From positions 1 through 22,544 of the forward strand of contig JBCCFX010000041.1 of the NCBI GenBank assembly GCA_039029515.1: a stretch of DNA of 22,544 nucleotides. The letters are read 5' to 3'. The stretch is from JBCCFX01 sp039029515. Lineage in GTDB: Bacteria; Planctomycetota; Phycisphaerae; Phycisphaerales; SM1A02. The notes beneath the pieces are model-generated. The model did not search any database and was not told the DNA's origin. It saw only the letters and a program-made list of their open reading frames with translations. Shown here piece after piece: positions 1 to 7,893 of this stretch. The position numbers and the translations under genes were made by a program. Every line of letters starts with the position of its first letter. Positions within the stretch are counted from its first letter, which is position 1.

Positions 1-425
1 AGAGTGAAGTCCTCGACACCGTTCTGCGCATTGAATGCCAACACACCATCCGGCACGTCAGTCAAACTGATCGTGACGCCTTCCGCGCTGGTCAGACGAC
101 CGACGCCGATCTTTTCGTCGTACGGTTCGCCGGTATCACTGCGCACGATCGGCACTTTCGGCGCGCTCCGATATGCAAGGTGATAGCCGCTGCCATCCGC
201 GGCGAAGTGAACCACAACTGGCGTCGTCGGGTTCGAACTCGTCAGAACCTGTGCCATTTCAATATCGCTGCGCAACACCACGGATGCAGCGCGCAATCGC
301 GGCTGTGTGTCACTGCTCACCATCGGCAGGACCATCACGACGGTCATGGCCATGATGGAGATCACCATCAGCATCTCAATGAGCGTGAACGCTCGACATG
401 GCGTATGTGGTCGGGTGTGCATCAT
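1..425 (-). CDS. GspH/FimT-like minor pseudopilin (partial, runs off the window start)
   Basis: About 141 residues are visible; the C-terminus lies outside the window. The start is ATG at 425-423, overlapping the TGA of the upstream gene as ATGATG, with a GAGGA Shine-Dalgarno (SD) sequence six bases upstream. The N-terminus is a short basic leader, then the prepilin processing site CRA|FTLIEM with the conserved Glu at mature position 5, then a hydrophobic helix (about residues 14-34). That is the type IV pilin/type II secretion pseudopilin signature; the -1 residue is Ala rather than the usual Gly. The rest is a small beta-rich globular domain without further motifs I can name. It is the last visible member of a four-gene pseudopilin operon, which favours a minor pseudopilin of the tip complex (H-like) in the inner membrane and periplasm. 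Exact subunit identity is inferred from gene order. Confidence 0.8.
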   Translation of the reverse strand, partial: MMHTRPHTPCRAFTLIEMLMVISIMAMTVVMVLPMVSSDTQPRLRAASVVLRSDIEMAQVLTSSNPTTPVVVHFAADGSGYHLAYRSAPKVPIVRSDTGEPYDEKIGVGRLTSAEGVTISLTDVPDGVLAFNAQNGVEDFT

Positions 426-2047
426 GGACCGTCCTCGGGTTCGCCGGCTGCTTCTGCCACGGCTGCATCGGTGGCGTCGACGGTGTAGGTCACCGGCGTC
501 GGTCGCGGCGTCGAGTCGTGGAGTTGCACAATGTCCTGAGTTGGTACCGATGCAACATTCGTTGGTCCGATGTTTGATGAGCCGGATGCAACGGCAACGC
601 CCAGTGCATCAGCCAGAGCCTGCAGCGAATCGGCATCGAGATTGTCGAGCGCATTGAGGCTGTCGTTGATGTCGCCGGTGTCGCCGAAAATTATGCTCGT
701 GGCGTTGGTGTACCCATGCACTGCGTTGAGGCTCGGGTCATAGAACACGGATGACTCATCATGCATCATGATGCCACCGGCACAGACGCGACCGTAAATC
801 GTCGATTGCCCGCGCATGGTGACATCTGCGTGCGGCGCGTACATGCTGCCCTTGATGACGCTGTCGCCGAGAAGCGTCCACGCATCATCCGTTGTGTTGG
901 CGGTCAGGACAACCAGTCGTTCCGGGTTCATCCATGGCGCGTGTCCGGTGGTATCGCGATCCATACTGTCGGCGCGGAAGTCGCCCATATACGCGCTGTC
1001 GACGGTGACCGTTCCTGCGACCCAGATCGTCAGTTCGGCGTCCGGCCCGAGTTCAATGGAGGTCGAATCGTTCAGGATCAGATCGCCAAACACGACCAGC
1101 GTTGATTGTCCCTGTGCGTAGAGTCGAGCGCCATCGCTGAGGACGAAATCGTGATCGGTCACGATATCGACGCCATCGTTGAGAACGAGCATCGAAGTAC
1201 TCCCGCTCAGCGTGACATTGTCGTGTCGAGCGTCGGTGATGAGGCTGAGAACCGATGTGCTCTGGAGATCTTCATGCGGGATCTCGTCGTGCGGACTCTC
1301 CGCTGGCGTGGTCGGTGGAAGCGGAACGGGAATCGTCCCCGGTACATCGACGGCGTCGACCATCTGCGAACTCTGGTTGAGCATGGCCGATGACGATGTG
1401 CCGACGTTGACAAATAGCGTGGCGTTGACGGGCATCGCGGCGGGGCCAATGACGACGCTGCTCGTATGACTGGCGCCGCTCCCGAGAGCCAGCGGCTCGC
1501 CAAATGCGGCGCCGGGTGCTTCGGTCCATCGCGTGACCAGCGCCTGATCGACGAGGTTGAAGCCTCGTCGCGCATACAGGGCGAATTCGCTCAGGTCGAC
1601 ATCGACGGCAATCGCTTCGACGTCCATGACTTCGCGCGTCACGAATGCGGATGCGCGCTGCGTGATGCCGTTGAGGCGCGCTGTCGCTTGCAGTCGAATA
1701 TGCCGTGATGCTTCGGTCGGCGGACCATCGGTCAGCGCGTCAAAGACATCCACATCAACGGAAGCTTCACCGACGCTGGAGTTGCGGAACAACGCGGTAT
1801 CGTCGAGCTCGGCTTCCCAGCCGCCATTCGTTTGCACGATGGCGACGCCAATGTCAAGACCACTCGTCGCCGCCCAACGCGATGCGGTCTGATCACATGT
1901 GTTGTCTCCGATCACCGCCGAGTTATCGCGGCTTGCAAGAAACGCGACGGAGAGGATGACCGCAATGCTGAGGCTGACCAGCACGAGCAGCATGGCAACG
2001 CCACGATGCGAAGGATGTTCGGCATGATGCATATTCCGAGTCCTCAT
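422..2047 (-). CDS. GspK/PilX-like large minor pseudopilin with beta-rich passenger region
   Basis: 541 residues. The start is ATG 2047-2045, directly after the TGA of the preceding gene, with GGAGG five bases upstream. The N-terminus has a prepilin-like leader ending RG|VAMLLVLVSLSIAV, the 'G-V-A-L-L-V-L' pattern typical of GspK and PilX proteins, which lack the Glu5 of ordinary pilins. A membrane helix covers about residues 17-39. It is longer than typical GspK (about 300-330). From about residue 275 to 440 there are short repeated beta segments with alternating Gly/Asp/Ser turns (for example SVIKGSMYAPHADVTMRG), reminiscent of the DUF7305/bactofilin-like beta-helical passengers of some PilX-type proteins. 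The tail (about 505-541) is Thr/Pro/Ala-rich and low complexity. Gene order I-J-K-H supports a role at the pseudopilus tip. Substrate and exact system are unknown. Confidence 0.7.
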   Translation of the reverse strand: MRTRNMHHAEHPSHRGVAMLLVLVSLSIAVILSVAFLASRDNSAVIGDNTCDQTASRWAATSGLDIGVAIVQTNGGWEAELDDTALFRNSSVGEASVDVDVFDALTDGPPTEASRHIRLQATARLNGITQRASAFVTREVMDVEAIAVDVDLSEFALYARRGFNLVDQALVTRWTEAPGAAFGEPLALGSGASHTSSVVIGPAAMPVNATLFVNVGTSSSAMLNQSSQMVDAVDVPGTIPVPLPPTTPAESPHDEIPHEDLQSTSVLSLITDARHDNVTLSGSTSMLVLNDGVDIVTDHDFVLSDGARLYAQGQSTLVVFGDLILNDSTSIELGPDAELTIWVAGTVTVDSAYMGDFRADSMDRDTTGHAPWMNPERLVVLTANTTDDAWTLLGDSVIKGSMYAPHADVTMRGQSTIYGRVCAGGIMMHDESSVFYDPSLNAVHGYTNATSIIFGDTGDINDSLNALDNLDADSLQALADALGVAVASGSSNIGPTNVASVPTQDIVQLHDSTPRPTPVTYTVDATDAAVAEAAGEPEDGP

Positions 2048-2671
2048 TCATGCCTCCGGCGCGTTGTGTAATCGGATCGCGCTCGACACGCTGATCACAG
2101 CGGTCGGATCCATGTCCGTAAACGTCATCTCGTATTGCACAATGCGCGAATCTCTGGCGATGGCTTCGTCATGTGACGGCGTCATCGACGCGATGTTGTC
2201 GAGCAGCGTCACCGCACTGATATGACCTTGTGCGAGGTACGTCTGGTAGACGACTTCCCAATCCGTCGATGATGGATACTCAAGGTCCGCGAGATCGCGT
2301 TGCACTTGCGTCCAGCCATCCGGAAAACTGACGAAGTGAACGTCATACGCGCCATTGTCCGCATCATGCCGAAGCCAACGCAGTTCGGTCGCGTGAACGG
2401 TTCCACTCTGGCGGTCATCAGAAACCCAGATCACGCAATCACCGCCGTCGACATCGAGCAGACATTGTGCGGGCGCGATATAGGCTGCGAGGCGTACCTG
2501 CGCCGCTTGCCCGCGCAGCATGAGCGAGCGGCTGTCACGCTGTGTGTCAATGCCGACAGACACGACGGCAAGCATGCTGCTGATCGCGGCGGCCACCATG
2601 GCGGTCACCGACAACGCCAGCATCAGCTCCAGCAGCGAGAGACCACGATGTCGAGCACATCGTCGATTCAC
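2048..2671 (-). CDS. GspJ/PilW-like minor pseudopilin
   Basis: 207 residues. The start is GTG (2671-2669), overlapping the TGA of the upstream gene as GTGA; a GGAG lies about ten bases upstream. The basic leader ends RHRG|LSLLELML, a canonical prepilin peptidase site with Glu5, followed by a hydrophobic helix to about residue 35. Length and position (after the I-like and before the K-like gene) match GspJ/PilW-type minor pseudopilins. The globular part contains two Cys (sequence AQCLLDVDGGDCVIW) that could form a periplasmic disulfide. The product would be an inner-membrane-anchored, N-methylated pseudopilin. Family membership is clear; the J assignment is inferred from order and size. Confidence 0.8.
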   Translation of the reverse strand: MNRRCARHRGLSLLELMLALSVTAMVAAAISSMLAVVSVGIDTQRDSRSLMLRGQAAQVRLAAYIAPAQCLLDVDGGDCVIWVSDDRQSGTVHATELRWLRHDADNGAYDVHFVSFPDGWTQVQRDLADLEYPSSTDWEVVYQTYLAQGHISAVTLLDNIASMTPSHDEAIARDSRIVQYEMTFTDMDPTAVISVSSAIRLHNAPEA

Positions 2672-3192
2672 GTATGCAGTGCTCCGGCATCATCGGGATC
2701 AACTGCCGTACGAGCGCCGCCGCCGGTGGGACCGGCATTGTCGGCAGGTTCGGGAACAAAGTGATAGATCTCGGACAGCGTTCGGTTCTGTCGATCGAAC
2801 GAGTGCACGCGGATGGTCCGTCCGCGCACCTTGACGCCGAGTTCGGCGAAATTTTTCAGGTCGGTGGAGACGGCCACCGATCGACCGATGTTGTTGAACA
2901 TGTCAGGCATCGATTGTCCGTGTACGTCCGTCATGGTCCCCGCAGATTCCGTGTACCCATTCCATGCGAGGATGTCGTCGTACGACACCGCGGTCATGCG
3001 GCTGAGCAGATCTTCGGCGGCCAGTGCGCCGGCGATGCGCATGTGTGCTTCGAGCGCGTGCTGTTGGCCGGCGGTGATGGCCGAGGTGATCGCCACGACG
3101 ATGCCCAGCAGAATGCCGGCCGCCATCAGCGATTCAAGCAGCGTGTACCCGCGACGGTGTCGCGGTCGCCTCTGATGTGTCGCATGCGCCAT
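2668..3192 (-). CDS. GspI/PilV-like minor pseudopilin, first gene of the visible operon
   Basis: 174 residues. The start is ATG at 3192-3190, chosen because a GAGGA SD lies about ten bases upstream; an ATG at 3185-3183 would also keep the motif. The leader is very basic (QRRPRHRRG) and is followed by the processing site G|YTLLESLMAAGILLG with Glu5, then a hydrophobic helix. Downstream is a small domain with a Pro/Gly-rich C-terminus. Its stop overlaps the GTG start of the next gene by four bases, so translation is probably coupled. As first gene of an I-J-K-H series it most resembles GspI/PilV. No major pseudopilin (G) or secretion ATPase is in the window, so the core system must lie elsewhere. 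Confidence 0.8.
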   Translation of the reverse strand: MAHATHQRRPRHRRGYTLLESLMAAGILLGIVVAITSAITAGQQHALEAHMRIAGALAAEDLLSRMTAVSYDDILAWNGYTESAGTMTDVHGQSMPDMFNNIGRSVAVSTDLKNFAELGVKVRGRTIRVHSFDRQNRTLSEIYHFVPEPADNAGPTGGGARTAVDPDDAGALHT

Positions 3193-3424
3193 ATCGATCG
3201 TCCTCGTCGTCAGTTCCAGATTCCTGACGGCATCACATCAGCATCGAATATCTGGCTGGCCCGATGAACAGGAGCCATCAGACGGCTTTTCCTTCGCGCC
3301 GGAGGGAGCGACGCAGATGGTTCGATCGATGCAACCACCGCGGGCTGCGTCCGAGAACTCGCGGAATGGTGCTGGATCGCAACCGAGTTGGATGGCCGCG
3401 CGAGAATGCTCATAATGCTCGCTC
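3193..3424. other. Divergent intergenic region between pseudopilin operon and lptF-like gene
   Basis: This 232-base gap must hold promoters for both divergent operons. On the plus strand a sigma-70-like promoter is visible at its right end (separate entry). For the minus strand I found no convincing -35/-10 pair. Several GC-rich inverted segments are present (for example CGAG-TT-CTCG near 3355), but I could not match a known riboswitch. Confidence 0.5.
3388..3416 (+). promoter_or_regulatory. Putative sigma-70-type promoter for the lptF-like gene, giving a nearly leaderless mRNA
   Basis: TTGGAT (3388-3393) and CATAAT (3411-3416) are separated by exactly 17 bases. Each differs from consensus at one or two positions. 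The -10 ends eight bases before the ATG at 3425, so the transcript would start at or within two bases of the start codon. No SD is present upstream of this ATG, which fits leaderless translation. Confidence 0.4.
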
Positions 3425-5041
3425 ATGCCCTGGACGCTCTGGCGCTACATCCTGTTCGACATCGGTCGGTCGTTCATCATCACGACGGCCGTGCTGGTCA
3501 CCGTGATTGCATTCGGTGCGGCGATCAAGCCGCTCGCCGAGGATCACCTGCTCGGCGCGTGGCAGGCGATGAAGTACATCTGCTTCGCACTGGTGCCGAT
3601 GCTTCAGTTCGCATTGCCGTTCTCGGGCGGTTTTGCCGCGACGCTCACGATGCACCGGATGGCGTCAGACCGTGAACTGGTCGCGGCGGTGATTGGCGGC
3701 ATCAGTTACCGGAAGATCCTCGTGCCGGTCGTCGCGCTTGGTCTCGCGGCATCGTTGTTCCTCGTGGCGTTGACGCAGATCGTCATTCCACGGTTCTGGA
3801 CCTTGATGGAGCGCACGATCACTGCGGACATCGTGAGCATGTTCGAGGCCTCGATCGGGCGCGGCATGCCGTTCGAGGTGGGGAACATGCAGATCTTCGC
3901 CGACGAGATGAGCGTGGTGAAGAATCCGGACGCATCGGATGCCGACACGCGCATCCGGTTGCTCCGACTCGCCGCGGTCGAATTGGATGACAATGATCAG
4001 GTCGTGACTGACATCACCGCGCATCAGGCTGCGGTGGATGTCTACTTCCGCGAAGGGCAAACGGTGCTTCAACTCGTCCTCGACGATGCGGTCGCATACA
4101 ACGGCGAGTCTCGCGCCATCTTCTTCGCGCCGACCACAGATCCGGAGGGCATCGTGGTGCCCGGTTTCCTGGACAACGATCCGGCAACCTGTACGCGGCG
4201 GGAGCTCATCGAGCTGATGCAGCATCCGGAGCGCTTTCCCAAGGTTGATGAGGCGCGTCGTGATCTCGCTCGCATGGTTCGCGCGGTCGATGAGATCGGC
4301 GCGTTGAGTTCTGTCCTGGAGCGGACCGGTGAGATTGTGTTCAATGAAGAGGGGACTGCTGGACGTCGGTATCGCGTGCAGGCGTCGCGAATCAAGGGTT
4401 CGGGGCTGATCAACGTCAATGGTGCACCGATTCTGATGCTGCAGGAAGACAACGGGGAAGTCACACGGACGTTTGAAGCGGAAACCGTCGCGCTGACATT
4501 GAATCCACAGGCAACGGACCAGGCACTGACTTTTGATCTGACCGCGACGAATTTGCGCGTGTCTACGCAGATGGATGGTGTGTTCAATGAACGTTCGGAC
4601 CTGCTGCTGCGTCACCTCGTGCCGCCGGTCACCACCGAGATGCGATACGACGCGCTGTCGTGTGACGACCTGCTGTCGGTGGCAAGTCAACGCGTGGACG
4701 GTTCGCCGGCCATGCAGCGACGAATTGATCGCCTTGCGTTATGCGTCGATGACCTGATGCGTGAAGCGCGAAGTAATCTTGCGCGTCGCTATGCCATGAG
4801 CGCGACGGCGATTCTCTTGATCACGCTCGGGGCAATCCTCGCAATCCTGCTTCGTGAGAGCCCGCCATTGACGGTGTACTTGTGGGCGTTTCTGCCGTCG
4901 ATTCTTGATCTGGTGCTGATCTCCGGTGGCGAACAGATGATTCAGGATGGCAAGAGCGCGGGTCTTGCCGTCATGTGGTCCGGCAACGCATTGCTGCTCA
5001 CGCTGTGCGTTCTCGCCTTCCGTCGGATCTCCCGGCACTAG
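3425..5041 (+). CDS. lptF: LptF/LptG (YjgP/YjgQ) family permease, long variant
   Basis: 538 residues, against about 360-400 for usual family members. Three N-terminal membrane helices (about 15-35, 50-75, 95-122) and three C-terminal ones (about 453-475, 480-500, 510-532) flank a large extracytoplasmic domain (about 125-450), the topology of LptF/LptG. These proteins form the inner-membrane half of the lipopolysaccharide extractor with the LptB ATPase. The conserved MHRMASDRELVAAVIGGIS segment after helix 2 corresponds to the cytoplasmic coupling region (E. coli LptF has ESEITVMHACGLS). The periplasmic domain is about 150 residues larger than usual. It is followed after 15 bases by a second family member, as in lptF-lptG operons. 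The F rather than G assignment rests on order and limited similarity. lptB is not in the window. Confidence 0.8.
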   Translation: MPWTLWRYILFDIGRSFIITTAVLVTVIAFGAAIKPLAEDHLLGAWQAMKYICFALVPMLQFALPFSGGFAATLTMHRMASDRELVAAVIGGISYRKILVPVVALGLAASLFLVALTQIVIPRFWTLMERTITADIVSMFEASIGRGMPFEVGNMQIFADEMSVVKNPDASDADTRIRLLRLAAVELDDNDQVVTDITAHQAAVDVYFREGQTVLQLVLDDAVAYNGESRAIFFAPTTDPEGIVVPGFLDNDPATCTRRELIELMQHPERFPKVDEARRDLARMVRAVDEIGALSSVLERTGEIVFNEEGTAGRRYRVQASRIKGSGLINVNGAPILMLQEDNGEVTRTFEAETVALTLNPQATDQALTFDLTATNLRVSTQMDGVFNERSDLLLRHLVPPVTTEMRYDALSCDDLLSVASQRVDGSPAMQRRIDRLALCVDDLMREARSNLARRYAMSATAILLITLGAILAILLRESPPLTVYLWAFLPSILDLVLISGGEQMIQDGKSAGLAVMWSGNALLLTLCVLAFRRISRH

Positions 5042-5056
5042 GAGCACCCGATTCGT

Positions 5057-6178
5057 ATGTTGATCGATCGCTACATCCTTGGCCGCTTCTTCACGAACTT
5101 CGCGATTCTGTTCGTGTTGCTGTTTTTCTTTGCGGCGGCGATTGACAACATCCTCAACCTGGATGAATTCGTTGAGGCCGCGCGCGATATCGAAGGCGAG
5201 GACGCAGGCACGTGGGAAGTCGCAGCAACATTGCTCCGCGTCACCCTTGATTTCCAGGCGCCACGTTTCTTCCAGTTCTTTGCGTATCTGCACGGGCTCG
5301 TGGCGATCGGTGCGATGGCATTCACGCTCGCCCAGATGTTTCGGAATAAGGAAATCGTGGCATTGCTTGCCGCAGGTATGAGCATGCATCGCATCGCCAT
5401 GCCGTTCATCATCGGCATGTTCTCGCTGAGCCTCATTCAGTTGGTCAATCAGGAGACGATGCTCCCGAAGGTCGCGCCGCTCCTGCTTCGTGGGCACGGC
5501 GAGATTGGCACCAAGGGCGCACGAGATTTCGAAGTGCTGCTGATGGCGGATGCTCGCAGCAACCTCTGGCACGCGGCGAGCTTTGATCCGGTCGATCGCG
5601 TGTTGACTGGACCGACGATTCTGGAACGCGATGCTCGTGGACGGACGATTCGTCGCATCAGTGCTGCGCGTGCGAATTGGAATGCCGATGAACAGTATTG
5701 GGTGCTCGAGGATGGACGTGAGGTCGTCACGCCTTCGCCGGAGGACGGCAATGCTGATCGACTGTTGATGAGTACTGCGGTCGAGACGTACGCTTCGGAC
5801 ATCACACCCGAGATCCTCACGATCCAACGATATAACCAATTTGCCGCGATGCTGAGTCTTCGTCAGATCGCCGAACTGCTCGACATGGGCGTGACGAATG
5901 GTCGTTCGCTGCGCCGATATCAGTATGCGCGCTTCTCAGCGGTGCTGGTCAATGTGCTCGTCATGGTCATCGCGCTGCCCTCGTTCCTGCTTCGCGAGCC
6001 GACGAGCCTGATGCAGCGCAGCATCGTGTGCGCATCGCTCAGCATTACGTGCATGATGGGGGCCGCGTTCTTCATGATGGCAGACATCGCCGCCATGCGC
6101 CCGGCGGTCAGCGTGTTCCTGCCGGTGATCGTGCTCTTCCCTGTTGCGCTCGGTCGGATCACCACAATCCACACGTAG
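5057..6178 (+). CDS. lptG: LptG/LptF (YjgQ/YjgP) family permease
   Basis: 373 residues, the usual family length. An AGGAG that overlaps the preceding stop lies twelve bases before the ATG. The N-terminal helix (about 10-32) ends in an ID-NILNLDEFV stretch comparable to the 'FVDQL' of E. coli LptG. A second and third helix (about 70-95 and 110-130) flank the cytoplasmic coupling sequence RNKEIVALLAAGMSMHRI. A periplasmic domain (about 135-295) and three C-terminal helices (about 298-370) follow. It presumably pairs with the upstream protein as heterodimeric permease of the LPS export ABC transporter. Its stop is only three bases from the end of the convergent ABC permease gene, so there is no room for a terminator between them. 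Confidence 0.82.
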   Translation: MLIDRYILGRFFTNFAILFVLLFFFAAAIDNILNLDEFVEAARDIEGEDAGTWEVAATLLRVTLDFQAPRFFQFFAYLHGLVAIGAMAFTLAQMFRNKEIVALLAAGMSMHRIAMPFIIGMFSLSLIQLVNQETMLPKVAPLLLRGHGEIGTKGARDFEVLLMADARSNLWHAASFDPVDRVLTGPTILERDARGRTIRRISAARANWNADEQYWVLEDGREVVTPSPEDGNADRLLMSTAVETYASDITPEILTIQRYNQFAAMLSLRQIAELLDMGVTNGRSLRRYQYARFSAVLVNVLVMVIALPSFLLREPTSLMQRSIVCASLSITCMMGAAFFMMADIAAMRPAVSVFLPVIVLFPVALGRITTIHT

Positions 6179-6181
6179 ATG

Positions 6182-6946
6182 TTACGCGCGCGGTGGGCGG
6201 CCGACGCGCACGAACGCGAGGCCGAACGCCGCGAGCATGAACGCGACGGTCACGCCGAATGCGAGCGCAAGGCTGCCATCACCATCGACCAGCGGGAGGC
6301 GAATGGCGTGCGTGCACCACGTCAATGGATCAAGCCGCATGAGCCAGCCGACGATTCGGCCGTCGGGCGGCGCGAAGAAAGCGCCGGACAGCATCCACAG
6401 TGGCAGGAATACAGTGTTCATCACCGCGTGGTATGACGCAGTCGATGGACTGTTCCACGCCAGAGCGAGGCCGAGCGATGTCACGGCGCATGCGGTCATT
6501 GCAAGCGCAAGGAGCGCGAGCAGAACATCGATCACGGTGACATCGAGTCGAAGGACAGGTACGAGCAGGATCAGCACCGCGGCCTGTGCGAACGCGATTG
6601 ATCCACCGCCGATGATCTTGCCGAGTGCAATTGACCACGTTGGCGCGGGCGCGACGAGCGCGGTCTGCAGCCATCCTGACTCGCGGTCATCGATGATCGA
6701 AATGCTCGCGAAGATGGCGCCGAAGACGACCACGAGCGTCATCATGCCGGGCAGAAGGAACGCCTGGTAACTCGCATCACCAAGGCCGGTGGGCGCAAAC
6801 TGATCAACGAAACCTCCGCCGATCAGCAGCCACAGCATCAGCGCTGTGCCAAGGGCCGCAACGATGCGTGCGCGTTGATGGAGGAACAGCGCCCAATCCC
6901 GTCGAATCAGCATGATGACGACGCGCATGCCGGAGGCTGACGTCAT
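6182..6946 (-). CDS. ABC-2 type transporter permease
   Basis: 254 residues with about six hydrophobic segments and the ABC-2 layout of NodJ/DrrB-type exporters: a cytoplasmic amphipathic N-terminus, helix 1 at about 28-48, then the conserved FASISIIDDRESGWLQTALVAP coupling region (about 80-101) after helix 2, and a late WMLSGAFF/P-x-DGRIVGWLMRLDPLTW segment characteristic of the family. The start ATG overlaps the stop of the ATPase gene (ATGA), and a strong GAGGAGG SD lies seven bases upstream inside that gene. With the ATPase it would form a dimeric efflux transporter in the inner membrane. The substrate cannot be told from sequence. Confidence 0.85.
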   Translation of the reverse strand: MTSASGMRVVIMLIRRDWALFLHQRARIVAALGTALMLWLLIGGGFVDQFAPTGLGDASYQAFLLPGMMTLVVVFGAIFASISIIDDRESGWLQTALVAPAPTWSIALGKIIGGGSIAFAQAAVLILLVPVLRLDVTVIDVLLALLALAMTACAVTSLGLALAWNSPSTASYHAVMNTVFLPLWMLSGAFFAPPDGRIVGWLMRLDPLTWCTHAIRLPLVDGDGSLALAFGVTVAFMLAAFGLAFVRVGRPPRA

Positions 6947-7893
6947 GATGATGCCTCCTCGTGCGCGGTGAGGCTCGTCCCGGTCAGCGCGATGAACGCG
7001 TCATCAAGCGTCGGTGGTGCAATCGAAAATGCGATGCCGGCATCGATGAATCGTTCCGCGTGCTGTGCAAGCGCGTTGGTGGACAGCGCAGCATCGGTGT
7101 TCATCCAGCCATCCGGCGTTGCGACCCATTTCTCCGAGGTCGCATCAGGTTGCCATTTCCGATCGTGAACCGTGATCCGATGATCGCCCAGCGCGTGCCG
7201 CAGGGCCGCCGGCGTATCGTCTGCGACGATCCGACCGTCATGTACGAGGACGACGCGATCGAATCGTTCTGCTTCATCGATCAGATGGGTGCTCATCAGG
7301 ACCGTGCAGGAGGATTCCCGCAGCGCCGCAAGTTGATCCAGAAACTGTCGGCGTGCGCCGGGGTCGAGGCCGACCGTCGGTTCATCGAGCAGGACAACAT
7401 CCGGTTCATGCAGTAACGCGCGGCAGAGGTCCACACGTCGTTTCCACCCGCCCGACAGGACACCGACTCGTCGGCCGCGCTGGTCTTGCAACGCGTGCGA
7501 TTCGATCATCGTGTCGACTCGACGCCGCGCTTCGCGGATAGTCATGCCGTAGAGCACTGCGTGATCGATCAGGTTGCGTTCAACGGTGAGAGCATCATCG
7601 AGGCCGGCATGTTGAAAGACGACGCCAAGCTGACCGCGACGCGCGCGATCGAGCGGCCCGCCGAGGATGTCGACGGAACCAGCAGTCGGCGAGAGTAAGC
7701 CGCACAACACGCGGAAAAACGTGGATTTGCCCGAGCCATTCGGACCGAGCAAGGCGACGTGCTCGCCCGGAGCGATGGTGCAGTTGAGACCACGAAGCGC
7801 ATCGTGCGCGGCTGCTCCGCGCCGCGATGGATACGTGTACTTCAGATCACTGGCGCTGAGGGCAGGCGTGGATTGTGTCGCTGTGCTATTCAC
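6943..7893 (-). CDS. ABC transporter ATP-binding protein (DrrA/NodI type)
   Basis: 316 residues from the GTG at 7893-7891. I prefer this start because it overlaps the stop of the upstream gene as GTGA; a TTG 16 codons further up (7941) would run deep into that gene. All ABC motifs are present: Walker A GPNGSGKST (about 50-58), Q-loop Gln 94 (VVFQHAG), signature LSGGW (146-150), Walker B VVLLDEP with catalytic Glu 171, D-loop GLDP and switch His 203 (MSTHL). The roughly 80-residue C-terminal extension ending in a 'PTLDDAFIALTG' motif is typical of the DrrA/NodI/CcmA-like exporter class. It energises the ABC-2 permease encoded immediately downstream. Confidence 0.9.
   Translation of the reverse strand: MNSTATQSTPALSASDLKYTYPSRRGAAAHDALRGLNCTIAPGEHVALLGPNGSGKSTFFRVLCGLLSPTAGSVDILGGPLDRARRGQLGVVFQHAGLDDALTVERNLIDHAVLYGMTIREARRRVDTMIESHALQDQRGRRVGVLSGGWKRRVDLCRALLHEPDVVLLDEPTVGLDPGARRQFLDQLAALRESSCTVLMSTHLIDEAERFDRVVLVHDGRIVADDTPAALRHALGDHRITVHDRKWQPDATSEKWVATPDGWMNTDAALSTNALAQHAERFIDAGIAFSIAPPTLDDAFIALTGTSLTAHEEASS

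Noticed and set aside
3238..3426. Open frames and a possible riboswitch (c-di-GMP or SAH type) in the pseudopilin leader
   Set aside because: Some conserved-looking fragments occur, but the paired regions and core motifs of those riboswitches could not be matched; the short frames look like chance in GC-rich DNA.
3665..4690. Long 341-codon open frame antisense to the lptF-like gene
   Set aside because: The sense frame encodes a clear membrane permease; the antisense product is His/Arg-rich with no family signature, typical of GC-rich shadow frames.
4739..5839. 366-codon antisense open frame across lptF/lptG
   Set aside because: Same reasons: it is very rich in Arg, Glu and His, and the sense genes explain the region.
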